In this document: positions 18,478 through 27,184 of the stretch, piece after piece
How the letters are laid out: the number at the start of each line of letters is the position of its first letter
How positions within the stretch are numbered: the first letter of the stretch is position 1
NCBI GenBank assembly: GCA_017963125.1
Contig: JAGCUA010000082.1
Coordinates: 1 to 64,000 of the forward strand
From: a bacterium
GTDB lineage: Bacteria; UBP6; UBA1177
Reading direction: 5' to 3'
Length of the DNA stretch: 64,000 nt
Translations under genes and position numbers: made by a program
The notes under the pieces: generated by a model
The model's database searches: none
The model's input: the letters and a program-made list of their open reading frames with translations, nothing else
What the model was told of the DNA's origin: nothing

Positions 18478-19313
18478 ATCTGACATTGGAAGAAATGCAG
18501 GAGATAAACAAAGTACAACTCAAAATATTCAAAGAATTTGTAAAAGTGTGCGAAAAACTGAATCTGCAATACTACATGGTTCACGGAAGCCTGCTCGGAA
18601 CTATTCGGTATCAGGGTTTTTTCCCTTTTGATGATGATATTGATGTCGCTATGCCGCGAAAAGATTATGAAAAACTTTTGAAAGATGGTCAGCCGCTTTT
18701 GCCTCAGAAATATTTTATTCAGTCATGTAAAACCGAGAAAGAATATCCTCTTGCATTTGCCAAAATCAGAGATTCCGAAACGGCATTTATCCAGCCTGTG
18801 ATGAAAAACTTTAATGTGAATAAAGGAATCTACATTGATATTTTTCCATTGGATTTCTTTCCGGAAAATACCGTTGTTCAAAAGGTTCTTAACTTTAAAA
18901 ATAAAGTCTATACTACGCGAATCAATTTAAGAATGGCGTATGAAGAGCGGCAGCCTTTTTATAAAAGAACTCTTCGCTGGATTTCTGTTTTATTTTGTCC
19001 ATCATGGGAAAAAGCTGTTCAAAAGAGAGCCGATTTGTATGCCAATATCAAGGAGTCATCAAAGGTTATATCTGTCGGCGGAAAAGGAAAAGAAATGGGA
19101 ATGCCTGTAAAGTGGTTCGAGGAAGGGAAAATCCTGAAATTTGAGGATATGGACGTGATTTGCCCGATAATGATGGAAGAATATATGACGCGCATTTACG
19201 GGGACTATAAAACATATAATCCTGCTGCAAAATATATGAAGCCTGACGGAAAAGTTGAAGTTAGCGCAAGTGTATGCAGTACAACCAAATCATATAAAAC
19301 AATCAAAGAGTAA
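18474..19313 (+). CDS. LicD-family phosphotransferase 4
   Basis: A 279-residue LicD protein with GSLLGTIRYQGFFPFDDDID (about residues 38-57). The usual PWDDDID is PFDDDID here, a mild change next to an intact Asp cluster. GIYIDIFPLDFFPEN and IYGDYKTYNP follow. It overlaps the preceding LicD by 4 bases and ends three bases before the pyruvyltransferase fusion. Having four LicD genes in one locus implies several decorated positions or several donor groups. Confidence 0.9.
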   Translation: MNLTLEEMQEINKVQLKIFKEFVKVCEKLNLQYYMVHGSLLGTIRYQGFFPFDDDIDVAMPRKDYEKLLKDGQPLLPQKYFIQSCKTEKEYPLAFAKIRDSETAFIQPVMKNFNVNKGIYIDIFPLDFFPENTVVQKVLNFKNKVYTTRINLRMAYEERQPFYKRTLRWISVLFCPSWEKAVQKRADLYANIKESSKVISVGGKGKEMGMPVKWFEEGKILKFEDMDVICPIMMEEYMTRIYGDYKTYNPAAKYMKPDGKVEVSASVCSTTKSYKTIKE

Positions 19314-19316
19314 AAT

Positions 19317-21515
19317 ATGCTGGATTTTAATATTATTACATTCCACAGGTCGATAAACTTCGGAGCGGCTCTTCAGTCATATGCATTGCAGGAATTTATA
19401 AAAAAACAAAATTATAGTGCCGGAATATATGATTATATAAAACCGAAAGCTATCGCTGCAAATACTTTAAGATCAAAAATCCGAAGAATATTGGTAAAAT
19501 TCACAAAAGATGAAAAAGCAGAATCCGGGAAAGTTCAAAAATATGCCGAGTTTCGCGAGAAATATTTTAATCTGAATCTTGAAAATGACAGCCATGTTTT
19601 TGTCACAGGAAGTGATCAGGTTTGGAATTTGAACAACAGCATGGATTCTATGTTTTTTCTGCAATTTCTGGATGACTCTGTTTGCAAGATTTCTTATGCA
19701 GCAAGCATGGCAAAGCCGGAGATTCCGGATGGGAAGCAGAATATTGTTGAAGAATATTTAAAAACTTTTGATGCGATTTCAGTTCGAGAAGAAGGTGTAA
19801 AAGAGTGCCTGAGCCCGCTTTATAACAAAGAAATTTCAGTCAACGTCGATCCAACGCTTTTGCACGATAAAACTTTATACCGCAGCATCGCTAATCCAGT
19901 AGAAGGTATTCCTGAAAAATATATTCTCGCGTATATCCTTCATATTCCCAAGAACGGAAACAAGCTTATAAGCTGGCTGCGGAAGGAAACCGGTTTGCCA
20001 GTCGTTCTGTTGGACAGTTCCGGTGCTGTCGGAATGGTCGTTAAAAATAATATGATCGTGCGTGATGCCGGACCGAGGGAATTTGTCTATCTTTTTGACA
20101 ATGCGGAGTGCGTTGTAACTACTTCTTTTCACGGGACTTGTTTTTCGCTGATTTTTGAAAAAGAGTTTTATTCTGTTGTTAATCCGGCTTTGCCGAGCAG
20201 GATATCAAATCTTTTAAGCATGTTCGGGATTCAGTCGATAAATGAATCAGACAGCCAGTTTACAAGAAGGAACAATATCGATTGGGATCATGTAAGAGAA
20301 ATTCTTGCGCAGGAAAGAGAATGCAGCAGACAATATATTTGTGCAGCAATCGAAAAATCGAAAAATAAAAAAGCAATCAAACCAAGCGGAACCGTAGCTC
20401 TGATGAATGATAAATGCACCGGTTGTGCCGTATGTGAGGAAGTATGCCCGACAAGTGCAATATCTATGGTTCTAAATTCAAAAGGGTTTTATGAACCTTC
20501 TGTGGATGAAACCAAATGCGTTAACTGCAGTAAATGCATCCAGTCGTGTCCTTTGAATAAAAAGCAGGTCGTCTGGCCCAAGAAAGCCTTTTACGGCTGG
20601 AATTCATCGCCGGATGTGCTCTTCAAAAGCTCATCAGGAGGATCTTTTTATTCTATAGCCCAAACAGTTCTGCAAAAATCGGGTGTCGTTTTCGGTGCAG
20701 CTTATTCTGAAGATTGGAAAGATGTCATCTTTGAATGCACGGATGATGTTGCGTTAGAAAGATTGCAAAAAAGCAAATATACAGTCAGTGCGATATCTGG
20801 AGTGTATAAGAAAATAAGAAAATATTTGAATGACGGCAGATTGGTGCTGTTTACAGGAACCCCGTGTCAGTGTGCTGGAATAAAAAGCGTGTTCGGTGAA
20901 GAATATGAAAATCTGATAACGTGCGATTTTTTATGCGGCGGAATGCCATCACTCTCATTTTATCGAGAGCATATAGATGCTTTGCAGAAAAAATACGGCT
21001 CAGAAATTGCATCTTTGGATTTCCGCCCGAAAGAGTGGGGATGGGGGAAGTACCGTTTTTTGGTGCGCTTCAAAAATGGTAAAAAGTATATAAAAAGAGA
21101 TTTCGCAGATACCTATTTTATCTGCTTTAATTTCAAAGCATCTGTTCGTCATATTTGTGAAGAGTGTCCATATTTCCATTTCCATCGCTCGGATTTTACA
21201 GTAGGGGATTATTGGGGATATAGGCTGACTGGAATTAAAAAACATAAAGACGGAATGTCACTTATAATTTGCAATAATGAAAAAGCCGAAAAAATATTTG
21301 AGGAAGTTAAGGATTTCGAGAAATTTGAAATTCCGATAGAATACACTCATTATGCTGTTAGAGACAAAATCCCAAGAACAAAGCAATTAAAGGAAAAAGA
21401 CCGCTTTTTTAAACTTGTAGAAGAAAAAGGTTTTGAGGCGGCAGCACTTGAAATGTATAATATAAACGAAATGCATCACTACATTAAAAAGTTGCGAGAA
21501 AAACTGCATTTGTGA
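19317..21515 (+). CDS. Polysaccharide pyruvyltransferase-FrhB iron-sulfur fusion
   Basis: A 732-residue two-part protein. Residues 1 to about 350 match polysaccharide pyruvyltransferase (FNIITFHRSINFGAALQSYA, then FVTGSDQVWN, VDPTLL and TTSFHGTCFSLIF), which ketal-links pyruvate from PEP to a sugar. From about 360 there are two 4Fe-4S clusters (C367TGCAVCEEVCP and CVNCSKCIQSCP), followed by a coenzyme F420 hydrogenase beta-subunit (FrhB) type domain (FTGTPCQCAGI, DFLCGGMPS). The two parts are often neighbouring genes in glycan clusters; here they are one chain. The second part may be a flavin- and FeS-dependent reductase acting on the same glycan or precursor. Confidence 0.88.
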   Translation: MLDFNIITFHRSINFGAALQSYALQEFIKKQNYSAGIYDYIKPKAIAANTLRSKIRRILVKFTKDEKAESGKVQKYAEFREKYFNLNLENDSHVFVTGSDQVWNLNNSMDSMFFLQFLDDSVCKISYAASMAKPEIPDGKQNIVEEYLKTFDAISVREEGVKECLSPLYNKEISVNVDPTLLHDKTLYRSIANPVEGIPEKYILAYILHIPKNGNKLISWLRKETGLPVVLLDSSGAVGMVVKNNMIVRDAGPREFVYLFDNAECVVTTSFHGTCFSLIFEKEFYSVVNPALPSRISNLLSMFGIQSINESDSQFTRRNNIDWDHVREILAQERECSRQYICAAIEKSKNKKAIKPSGTVALMNDKCTGCAVCEEVCPTSAISMVLNSKGFYEPSVDETKCVNCSKCIQSCPLNKKQVVWPKKAFYGWNSSPDVLFKSSSGGSFYSIAQTVLQKSGVVFGAAYSEDWKDVIFECTDDVALERLQKSKYTVSAISGVYKKIRKYLNDGRLVLFTGTPCQCAGIKSVFGEEYENLITCDFLCGGMPSLSFYREHIDALQKKYGSEIASLDFRPKEWGWGKYRFLVRFKNGKKYIKRDFADTYFICFNFKASVRHICEECPYFHFHRSDFTVGDYWGYRLTGIKKHKDGMSLIICNNEKAEKIFEEVKDFEKFEIPIEYTHYAVRDKIPRTKQLKEKDRFFKLVEEKGFEAAALEMYNINEMHHYIKKLREKLHL

Positions 21516-21545
21516 GTATTAAAAAAGAGAATTTAATGGAGCATC

Positions 21546-23075
21546 ATGAGTAGTTTACATAAACTCGCCACTTCAAAAAAATTGGCCGTTATCATAACAT
21601 ATATTTCATTGATAGTTCATACTGTCAGCAATTTGATTCTTACCCCGCTCTATTTGAATTATCTCGGTCTGGATCAGTATGGTTTGTACCAAATGATATA
21701 TACGGTCGCGAGTTATATCCTCATTCTTGATTTTGGCATAAAAACTGCAATGGTGCGGTACATATCCAAGTATCATGCAACAAGCGACTATGAATCCGAG
21801 AAGAATTTTTCAGCTCATTGTTTGATCACAGTCATTACCATCATTGTTTTGATGGTATCAGCAGGTCTTATAGTAAATGTGTTTTTGTTAGACATATATC
21901 CGACAATAACTGCGGAAGAGGCAGATACGGCCCACCAATTGATGCTGATAATGCTTTTGGTTATTTCAGGAACGGTATTGGAAAGATTCGTGTCAGGATG
22001 CTTGGGTGCGTATGAACATTTCACAGTTAATAGGATTGTTTCTGTTGCAAAATTAATATTAAAAATTCTCCTGACTATATGCTTCCTTTATATCGGTATG
22101 GGAGTAATTGCTGTCGCATTGGTTGATGCAATAATAATATTTGCTGCAATCACGTTCCTTTCAATATATGCAATAAAACAACTGCATTTTAAGATTAAAC
22201 TGAGCAAGTTCGATTTTGCGCTGATTATAGATCTTGTCTTATTTATGTTTCCTGTTTTTTTACAAGCCATTATTGGTTATATCAACAGTTATGTGGACAA
22301 AACCGTGCTCGGCATCATGACTTCAAAAGCGGATGTTGCAATATATTCGATAGCTACGACATTTGTAACCTTGTTTAACTCGCTGCCATCAGCTATTTCA
22401 GGTGTTTTTTTACCAAAAGCAACCAAAATGATATTTGGTGGAAGTTATAATAGTGACGATCTTACGAATTTTGTTGTTCGTCCGGGCAGATACCAGTTTA
22501 TGCTTTGCGGAGGATTTATCTGCGGTTTTGCCCTGTTTGGCAAGGAATTTATAAGTCTGTGGGCGGGACCGAATACTGTTCAGGCGTGGACTGTTGCGAT
22601 AATAATTATAATACCGAATATGATTCCGTTGGTTCAGAATACGGCAATAAGCATTTTGGATGCTCTTAAGAAGAGGCTTTTCAGATCAGTTGTGCTCTTT
22701 GTTGTCTCTATAATCCATGTCATAATTTCAGTTTTTCTTGTATCAAAGTATGGAATGATGGGAGCTCCGATAGGTTCCGCATTCGCTTTTGTTGTCGGAT
22801 ACGGAGTGATAATGAACATTTATTATCAAAAGGAAATAAAAATTCAGGTCGGCAGACTGTTCAAAACCGTTTTTTCAAGAACTTGGATATGCTTGATACC
22901 GGCAGTTGTTGTCGGAATTATCAGCAACAACTTGTTGCCCGATTATTCATGGCCCGCTTTGATTGTTAAAGCTCTTGTTTTTGTTGTGATTTATGGAGTC
23001 ATGTTGTTGTTCTACGGATTTAATGCTCAGGAGAAACAGGATTTTTCAGTTATTCTAAAGAGATTCGGAAAGTGA
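21546..23075 (+). CDS. wzx: Wzx-type polysaccharide flippase
   Basis: A 509-residue MATE/MOP-superfamily membrane protein with about 12-14 hydrophobic segments spread over its whole length and a positive N-terminus (SSLHKLATSKKLAVI). The pattern NLILTPLYLNYLGLDQYGLY in the first helices is typical of Wzx flippases, which move lipid-linked repeat units across the inner membrane. It closes the plus-strand glycan cluster and faces the convergent ATPase gene with a gap of 78 bases and no obvious terminator hairpin. Confidence 0.92.
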   Translation: MSSLHKLATSKKLAVIITYISLIVHTVSNLILTPLYLNYLGLDQYGLYQMIYTVASYILILDFGIKTAMVRYISKYHATSDYESEKNFSAHCLITVITIIVLMVSAGLIVNVFLLDIYPTITAEEADTAHQLMLIMLLVISGTVLERFVSGCLGAYEHFTVNRIVSVAKLILKILLTICFLYIGMGVIAVALVDAIIIFAAITFLSIYAIKQLHFKIKLSKFDFALIIDLVLFMFPVFLQAIIGYINSYVDKTVLGIMTSKADVAIYSIATTFVTLFNSLPSAISGVFLPKATKMIFGGSYNSDDLTNFVVRPGRYQFMLCGGFICGFALFGKEFISLWAGPNTVQAWTVAIIIIIPNMIPLVQNTAISILDALKKRLFRSVVLFVVSIIHVIISVFLVSKYGMMGAPIGSAFAFVVGYGVIMNIYYQKEIKIQVGRLFKTVFSRTWICLIPAVVVGIISNNLLPDYSWPALIVKALVFVVIYGVMLLFYGFNAQEKQDFSVILKRFGK

Positions 23076-23153
23076 GTGTGTGGGAGATGATTGTCAATAT
23101 AATTGCGGAAATATTTTAAGATTTTGGTTATTTTTTCTCTCTATATTTGTTTT

Positions 23154-24623
23154 TTATACTGTTAGGCCGCTCCATACTGCAGGAATAATTTTCAGTTGCA
23201 AATTTCTGTCAAAATCACCCTCGTTTCTAAAAATTGATCTGTGCATAGGTTTTCCTGTTTTATCTTTCCATGTGTTTTCTATGATTCCGACACTATATAA
23301 AAACTCCAACAATTCTAATGGGGAAAGCTTAAAGTTATGTTTTACAGCATTGTATCTTTCTGTAAATGTAGTTACGCTCAAATCTCTTGAACCACAAAGA
23401 CGTAATAGCTCTATTACATATTTATAATCTTCTCTCAAAACAGGGTTTATCTCATTTGCTATTTCTGTATTAACCAGCCAATTTGCATATTTTTTTAAAG
23501 TTTCTTTATAGACCTGATCGTTGAATGTTCTACTTTTATCAATTTCTTTTTGAAGCGTTTTTAGTAAATTTATTAGATCTCTGGGTCTGAATAGTGTTTG
23601 TAATACCAATGCTCTGAAGAGATCTCGTTTTGTACCATCAAAATAGACATGGCTTGGAACATAAAAAACATCTTTAAACGATTTGTCAGACAATTCATCG
23701 CACGATGTTTGAATTCTTTTTTCAACCATTCTATATAAGTCTGATTTGTATATTTCCCTCATATTATTAACATTCCAGTTTAAGTCTATTCTAAAACCAT
23801 CCCATCTTGCGCTTTCAGCATCTCGAGATGCCATGGCTCTCATAATATCTGAGCGTATATACAATATTACTTTTGCATTGAAGATTTTCTTGGATCTTAA
23901 TGACTGATTGAAATTGTATACTACTTTAAATAGACTGATCATAGCTTGATAATATTCTTCCAAATCTTGATATTGGTTATAGTTGTCATCAAGTCTATCA
24001 AATTGTACTATTACTTTTCTGTCAGAATTACAAGTTAAAAAGTAATTAATAATCAAATCGTTTAAACTCGCATTTACAGCGGTAATGTTCCCATCGTTAT
24101 ATTTGTAGGTCCTTGCATTTTCTCTACCAGCTGTTAAGTTGAAGAAACCATTGAAAAATAAATTGCCTTCTTTTTTTATGGTTTTTGATATGATGTCCTT
24201 GTGTAATTCCACAGCATTTTCAAGATACATGCTATTGTATTCTTTGATCTCGTCATAGTAACAGTTGTCCTCGTTAGGCAATTTTGCAATCGCTTGAACA
24301 AAAAGATCGAAAATAACATTTTTCCATATAGTTTGATATTGATTCGGTTTTGCAAAGCTCTCATCATTTAATTTTAATAATTTTTCGAATGGAAATTCTC
24401 CAAAATCTTTATTAACAACAATGCATCCTTTGTTAAGAGATTCTCTTTCAATCATTCTATATATTGAAGATTTGCCTGTTCCTTTTTTTCCGACAACAAA
24501 AAAGACTTTGTCATCAATAATTTGTTCCCAATAACCATTGTCTAAAAAGTATTTTTCAAGATTGGGATCTCCATAGCCATCAATTTCGCCAAAATCAATT
24601 TTCCTGATTAAATCATAATTCAT
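23154..24623 (-). CDS. P-loop ATPase (resembles Sll1717 family)
   Basis: A 489-residue ATPase. Walker A is GKKGTGKS at residues 45-52; Walker B is in VIVQFDRLDDN around residue 205; a sensor-like strand VILYIRSDI follows. The N-terminus FGEIDGYGDPNLEKYFLDNGYW resembles P-loop ATPases of the Sll1717 type, often found in defence-rich regions. I choose the ATG at 24623, which has GAGGTG six bases upstream; a GTG two codons earlier overlaps that ribosome site. A putative promoter is at 24709-24737. It follows the deaminase-like gene on the same strand and may be its partner. Confidence 0.78.
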   Translation of the reverse strand: MNYDLIRKIDFGEIDGYGDPNLEKYFLDNGYWEQIIDDKVFFVVGKKGTGKSSIYRMIERESLNKGCIVVNKDFGEFPFEKLLKLNDESFAKPNQYQTIWKNVIFDLFVQAIAKLPNEDNCYYDEIKEYNSMYLENAVELHKDIISKTIKKEGNLFFNGFFNLTAGRENARTYKYNDGNITAVNASLNDLIINYFLTCNSDRKVIVQFDRLDDNYNQYQDLEEYYQAMISLFKVVYNFNQSLRSKKIFNAKVILYIRSDIMRAMASRDAESARWDGFRIDLNWNVNNMREIYKSDLYRMVEKRIQTSCDELSDKSFKDVFYVPSHVYFDGTKRDLFRALVLQTLFRPRDLINLLKTLQKEIDKSRTFNDQVYKETLKKYANWLVNTEIANEINPVLREDYKYVIELLRLCGSRDLSVTTFTERYNAVKHNFKLSPLELLEFLYSVGIIENTWKDKTGKPMHRSIFRNEGDFDRNLQLKIIPAVWSGLTV

Positions 24624-24708
24624 GTGCACACCTCATTTTCATTGTTTTAATTCATTCTGTAATTTACAATGAATGTAATTAATTTTGTTGCGTAAATTTG
24701 TTGGCCCA

Positions 24709-24737
24709 ATTATAAAACCTCACAATTTTACCGTAAA
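24709..24737 (-). promoter_or_regulatory. Putative promoter of the P-loop ATPase gene
   Basis: On the minus strand, TTTACG (24737-24732) and a consensus TATAAT (24714-24709) are spaced by 17 bases. They lie about 85 bases before the ATG, so the ATPase could be transcribed apart from the upstream deaminase-like gene. A TTACA-5-TGTAA inverted repeat lies further downstream at about 24665-24680 and could be an operator. Confidence 0.4.
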
Positions 24738-24832
24738 ACATATAAAAATTGTTCGCAAAATCAATGTTTTCTGCCACAGTTCTTTCTCTTCAAAATAAAA
24801 AGGAGAGTTGTGGTGATGTGGGAAAGAAATTA

Positions 24833-26020
24833 TCAGCTTTTGTCGCCAAAACTGATTTCTTTAAGAGTCAAACCTTTGTTTATCCTCTCAAGAAAATCCT
24901 CTTGATCTTTTGCTAGAGCTAAAAAATGGATTTCCTTAGTGTTCCTTAGTTTTTCTTGTTCTTCTTTTGCGAGTGTACAATTTTCGCAAGGTTCATATTT
25001 GCAAAATATATAAAGTGGCTGTTTGAAGTTTTTTGTATATGGGAAAATTTTCCTTTCACAGCAACGATATTGATAAGCAAGGCTTTTCTTGTCTATTTTC
25101 TCTTTTTGGTCTTTATATTTTATGGGTTTAGGAAATTTCACAAACTTATCATTTTCCTCTGTTCCATAACTAAGCATTTCATCAGATATTTCACAAAATT
25201 CGAAGGAATTCTTAAAGTTCTTACTTGAAAATTCTCGGATTTCATTCACTAATCCAGCATAATTGTTTTTGATATTATAACCACTTACAGAGAAAAAGTA
25301 TTTGTCGCCTTCTCGTATCAGGCAGAAACATTTCTGACCTATAAAAAACTTTTTGTTGTGCCGTTCTTTGAATAGTGATGTGAATTGATCAAATTCTTTT
25401 AGGTCAATTATTATGGAAGGGGCTTCTTGTTCGCATTTAAAATTGTTAAAATGTAAAAGCTCAAGCAAGCCGGCTTCTATGGAAGTTTTGTTTGCAATCG
25501 TGAAGTCGCTGATTTCTAATGAATGTATCTGTTTTATCTGGTTGAGGAAAGAGTTCGCCAGATTTTTGTCGATATTGTCATCGGAATTGTGCAGATAAAC
25601 CAATGCTGAAATCGCGTGTTTTATTTCAGCAATACCAAATTTTATCAATTCTGTCATTGCAGCAATATCCTTACGAAAATTTTCATATTTAATTAGTTCT
25701 TTGAAAGAGAAATTCTCATAATGATTACTTATTGGTTCATGACCAGAAAACTCTGCTTTGATGCAATAAAGAAAATCCGCTAAAATATTGGCAGTATCGG
25801 GTAATATTTTTTCGTTTGATACCTTTTTATGTGGAAGAAAATCAAGGCTTTTATTTTTGTTTTCGACAGCAAACAGTGAGGTGTAATCCGTTTCCATGCT
25901 TGATAAGAAAGGAGAATTTCGGATTTCTTTAGCTGAGTATGGAACAAAATACTCTGGATAGTTAAAAATTTTGTCTTCATCGAAGACTATCTCGTAATTG
26001 ATAGGGATGGTGTCTTTCAT
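24833..26020 (-). CDS. Unknown protein with C-terminal deaminase-like zinc motif
   Basis: A 395-residue protein with a strong AGGAGG site before its ATG. The first 300 residues are unfamiliar and look globular and alpha/beta. Near the C-terminus, RCCERKIFPY puts C320-C321-E322 in the position of the (H/C)xE motif of the cytidine-deaminase fold, and 23 residues later EPCENC supplies a PCxxC pair (C345, C348). This spacing fits the zinc site of CDA-type nucleotide or nucleic-acid deaminases. Substrate unknown. The gene belongs to the AT-rich island and is followed on the same strand by a P-loop ATPase. A coincidental Cys pattern or a structural zinc site remains possible. Confidence 0.7.
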   Translation of the reverse strand: MKDTIPINYEIVFDEDKIFNYPEYFVPYSAKEIRNSPFLSSMETDYTSLFAVENKNKSLDFLPHKKVSNEKILPDTANILADFLYCIKAEFSGHEPISNHYENFSFKELIKYENFRKDIAAMTELIKFGIAEIKHAISALVYLHNSDDNIDKNLANSFLNQIKQIHSLEISDFTIANKTSIEAGLLELLHFNNFKCEQEAPSIIIDLKEFDQFTSLFKERHNKKFFIGQKCFCLIREGDKYFFSVSGYNIKNNYAGLVNEIREFSSKNFKNSFEFCEISDEMLSYGTEENDKFVKFPKPIKYKDQKEKIDKKSLAYQYRCCERKIFPYTKNFKQPLYIFCKYEPCENCTLAKEEQEKLRNTKEIHFLALAKDQEDFLERINKGLTLKEISFGDKS

Positions 26021-26164
26021 TGTTTTCCTCCTGGGTTAATTTTCTAGATCTTCCTCAAAAACATAAGCAGTATTCAGAAAAATTTTGTTATGTCAAAAGA
26101 GGGGACTCTATAGAGCTGCAAGAAAACAGGATGAAAATTTGGTTCTGAAATTTTTTTCAGAAGT

Positions 26165-26312
26165 GCCCCTTAAACGAGGGAATAGTGTTGTTTTTACTTG
26201 GAAAATTGGTCTTAAAAAAGAGAGGGATGAAGTGAAATTTCACAAAAAATTTCTTTTTTAATCGAAAAATAGAAAAATATAGAAAAATTTTTTTTATAGA
26301 CATCTTGACTTT
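26165..26312 (+). repeat. 148-bp direct repeat, copy 1 (leader of unknown gene)
   Basis: Starts GCCCCTTAAACGAGGGAATA and ends ATCTTGACTTT. By eye it differs from 27357-27504 at about six positions without gaps. It contains a perfect GTGAAATTTCAC palindrome (26232-26243), long A/T runs like an UP element, and a TTGACT -35-like box at its end. ATAAGGTGC follows in both copies. It ends about 80 bases before the start of the unknown gene, so it probably carries its promoter. Confidence 0.85.
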
Positions 26313-26342
26313 GAGATAAGGTGCTTATTAACAAGCGCGGAG

Positions 26343-26360
26343 TTCCTGCGGGTGCAGGAA
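26343..26360. promoter_or_regulatory. Leader hairpin before the unknown gene
   Basis: Perfect 7-base arms TTCCTGC and GCAGGAA around a GGGT loop. A hairpin of different sequence but similar size and loop lies at the matching place after repeat copy 2 (27533-27554). Neither the first hairpin's context nor its short A/T tail looks like a strong terminator, so it may shape the mRNA leader. Confidence 0.5.
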
Positions 26361-26395
26361 TAGTACGTTAAAAATGAAAGTTTATGGAGAAAAAC

Positions 26396-27163
26396 ATGGT
26401 CGAAATTAAAAACGATTTTAGATCGGAAGACTTCAGCAAAAAGGTAGCAAAAGATCTCGAAGCTGTTGGAATGAAGGAATTACTTGAAAAAGGAGGGTTC
26501 GAACTTGTTATGAAACCCCTCGAAAGCAAAAAGCTTTTTTCTAACAATCTTGAAATTATTGAAAATCTTAAGTCAGTCAAAAATGACTTGGATTATGATT
26601 TTCCTATTGTCGGTAACAGGCGGGAGTTGCGTCCAAACAATAAAACTGAACTGGTAGAAAATGACGAAGTGCATTCTGTTGTTATAGACGAAGGGAAGGA
26701 TGAGATATTCAGTACAAACAAAGAGTGGTATGAGACATTCAGCACATTTACAGACGGTCTTTTTATGTTTCAACGCTCGTATGTCTCGGATTGGCATTAC
26801 TCTGACAGGTTGCATGTTCCTTTTGTAAGTATTGCTAATTTCGTAAGAGATTCACTCATGTTTGCAAAACAGTTTTATGATGGCCGCCTCGGGAAAAATG
26901 ACAAGATCAGTTTTGAGTGGAAACTTACAAAAACAAAAGACAGAGAAATCACTCCACCAACTCCGTCTGATCGTATGTGTATCTATACCCATAATTGTGA
27001 AGAGGAAGAAATAGTTTTACAAAGAACTTATGAGTATGGAGAGTTAGAAGATTGTATAAACTATTCCGCAGAGATTGTTGGCGAAATTTGCGAGAATTTC
27101 GGTACGGAAAAGGCGAGATGGGTATCTCATGCGAAAGCTCAGTATGAGAAAAAAAGATTCTAA
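26396..27163 (+). CDS. Unknown protein of the accessory island
   Basis: I do not recognise this 255-residue protein. I start it at the second ATG, which has GGAG six bases upstream; another ATG four codons earlier lacks a clear site. It is charged and soluble, with no signal peptide or membrane segment. The central part (DGLFMFQRSYVSDWHYSD, then VPFVSIANFVRDSLMFAKQFY and ISFEWKLT) looks like a compact alpha/beta domain and reminds me weakly of C-terminal regions in long AlbA_2 proteins. It is enclosed by the two 148-bp repeats, so it could be a removable cargo gene. AT-rich like its neighbours. Confidence 0.65.
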   Translation: MVEIKNDFRSEDFSKKVAKDLEAVGMKELLEKGGFELVMKPLESKKLFSNNLEIIENLKSVKNDLDYDFPIVGNRRELRPNNKTELVENDEVHSVVIDEGKDEIFSTNKEWYETFSTFTDGLFMFQRSYVSDWHYSDRLHVPFVSIANFVRDSLMFAKQFYDGRLGKNDKISFEWKLTKTKDREITPPTPSDRMCIYTHNCEEEEIVLQRTYEYGELEDCINYSAEIVGEICENFGTEKARWVSHAKAQYEKKRF

Positions 27164-27184
27164 CACACAAATTTCTGAAGAATA

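Larger units (their letters stand above)
26021..26395. other. 375-base gap: divergent promoters, hairpins and repeat copy 1
   Basis: This AT-rich gap separates divergent genes. It holds a minus-strand TTGACA (26096-26091) with a weak TACTGC box (26072-26067), spacing 18, for the deaminase-like gene; a perfect CTCTATAGAG palindrome near 26106-26115; a hairpin with arms TTCTGAAA / TTTCAGAA at 26143-26162; the first 148-bp repeat; and a hairpin at 26343-26360. No gene is visible in it. Confidence 0.5.

Noticed and set aside
23080-23427. Plus-strand open frame following the flippase
   Set aside because: Mostly antisense to the P-loop ATPase C-terminus; no known motif.
23154-26020. ATPase plus deaminase-like protein as a RADAR system
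   Set aside because: RADAR's deaminase belongs to the metal-dependent hydrolase (ADA) fold and its ATPase is about twice as long; the motif here is of the cytidine-deaminase fold, so only a loose analogy remains.
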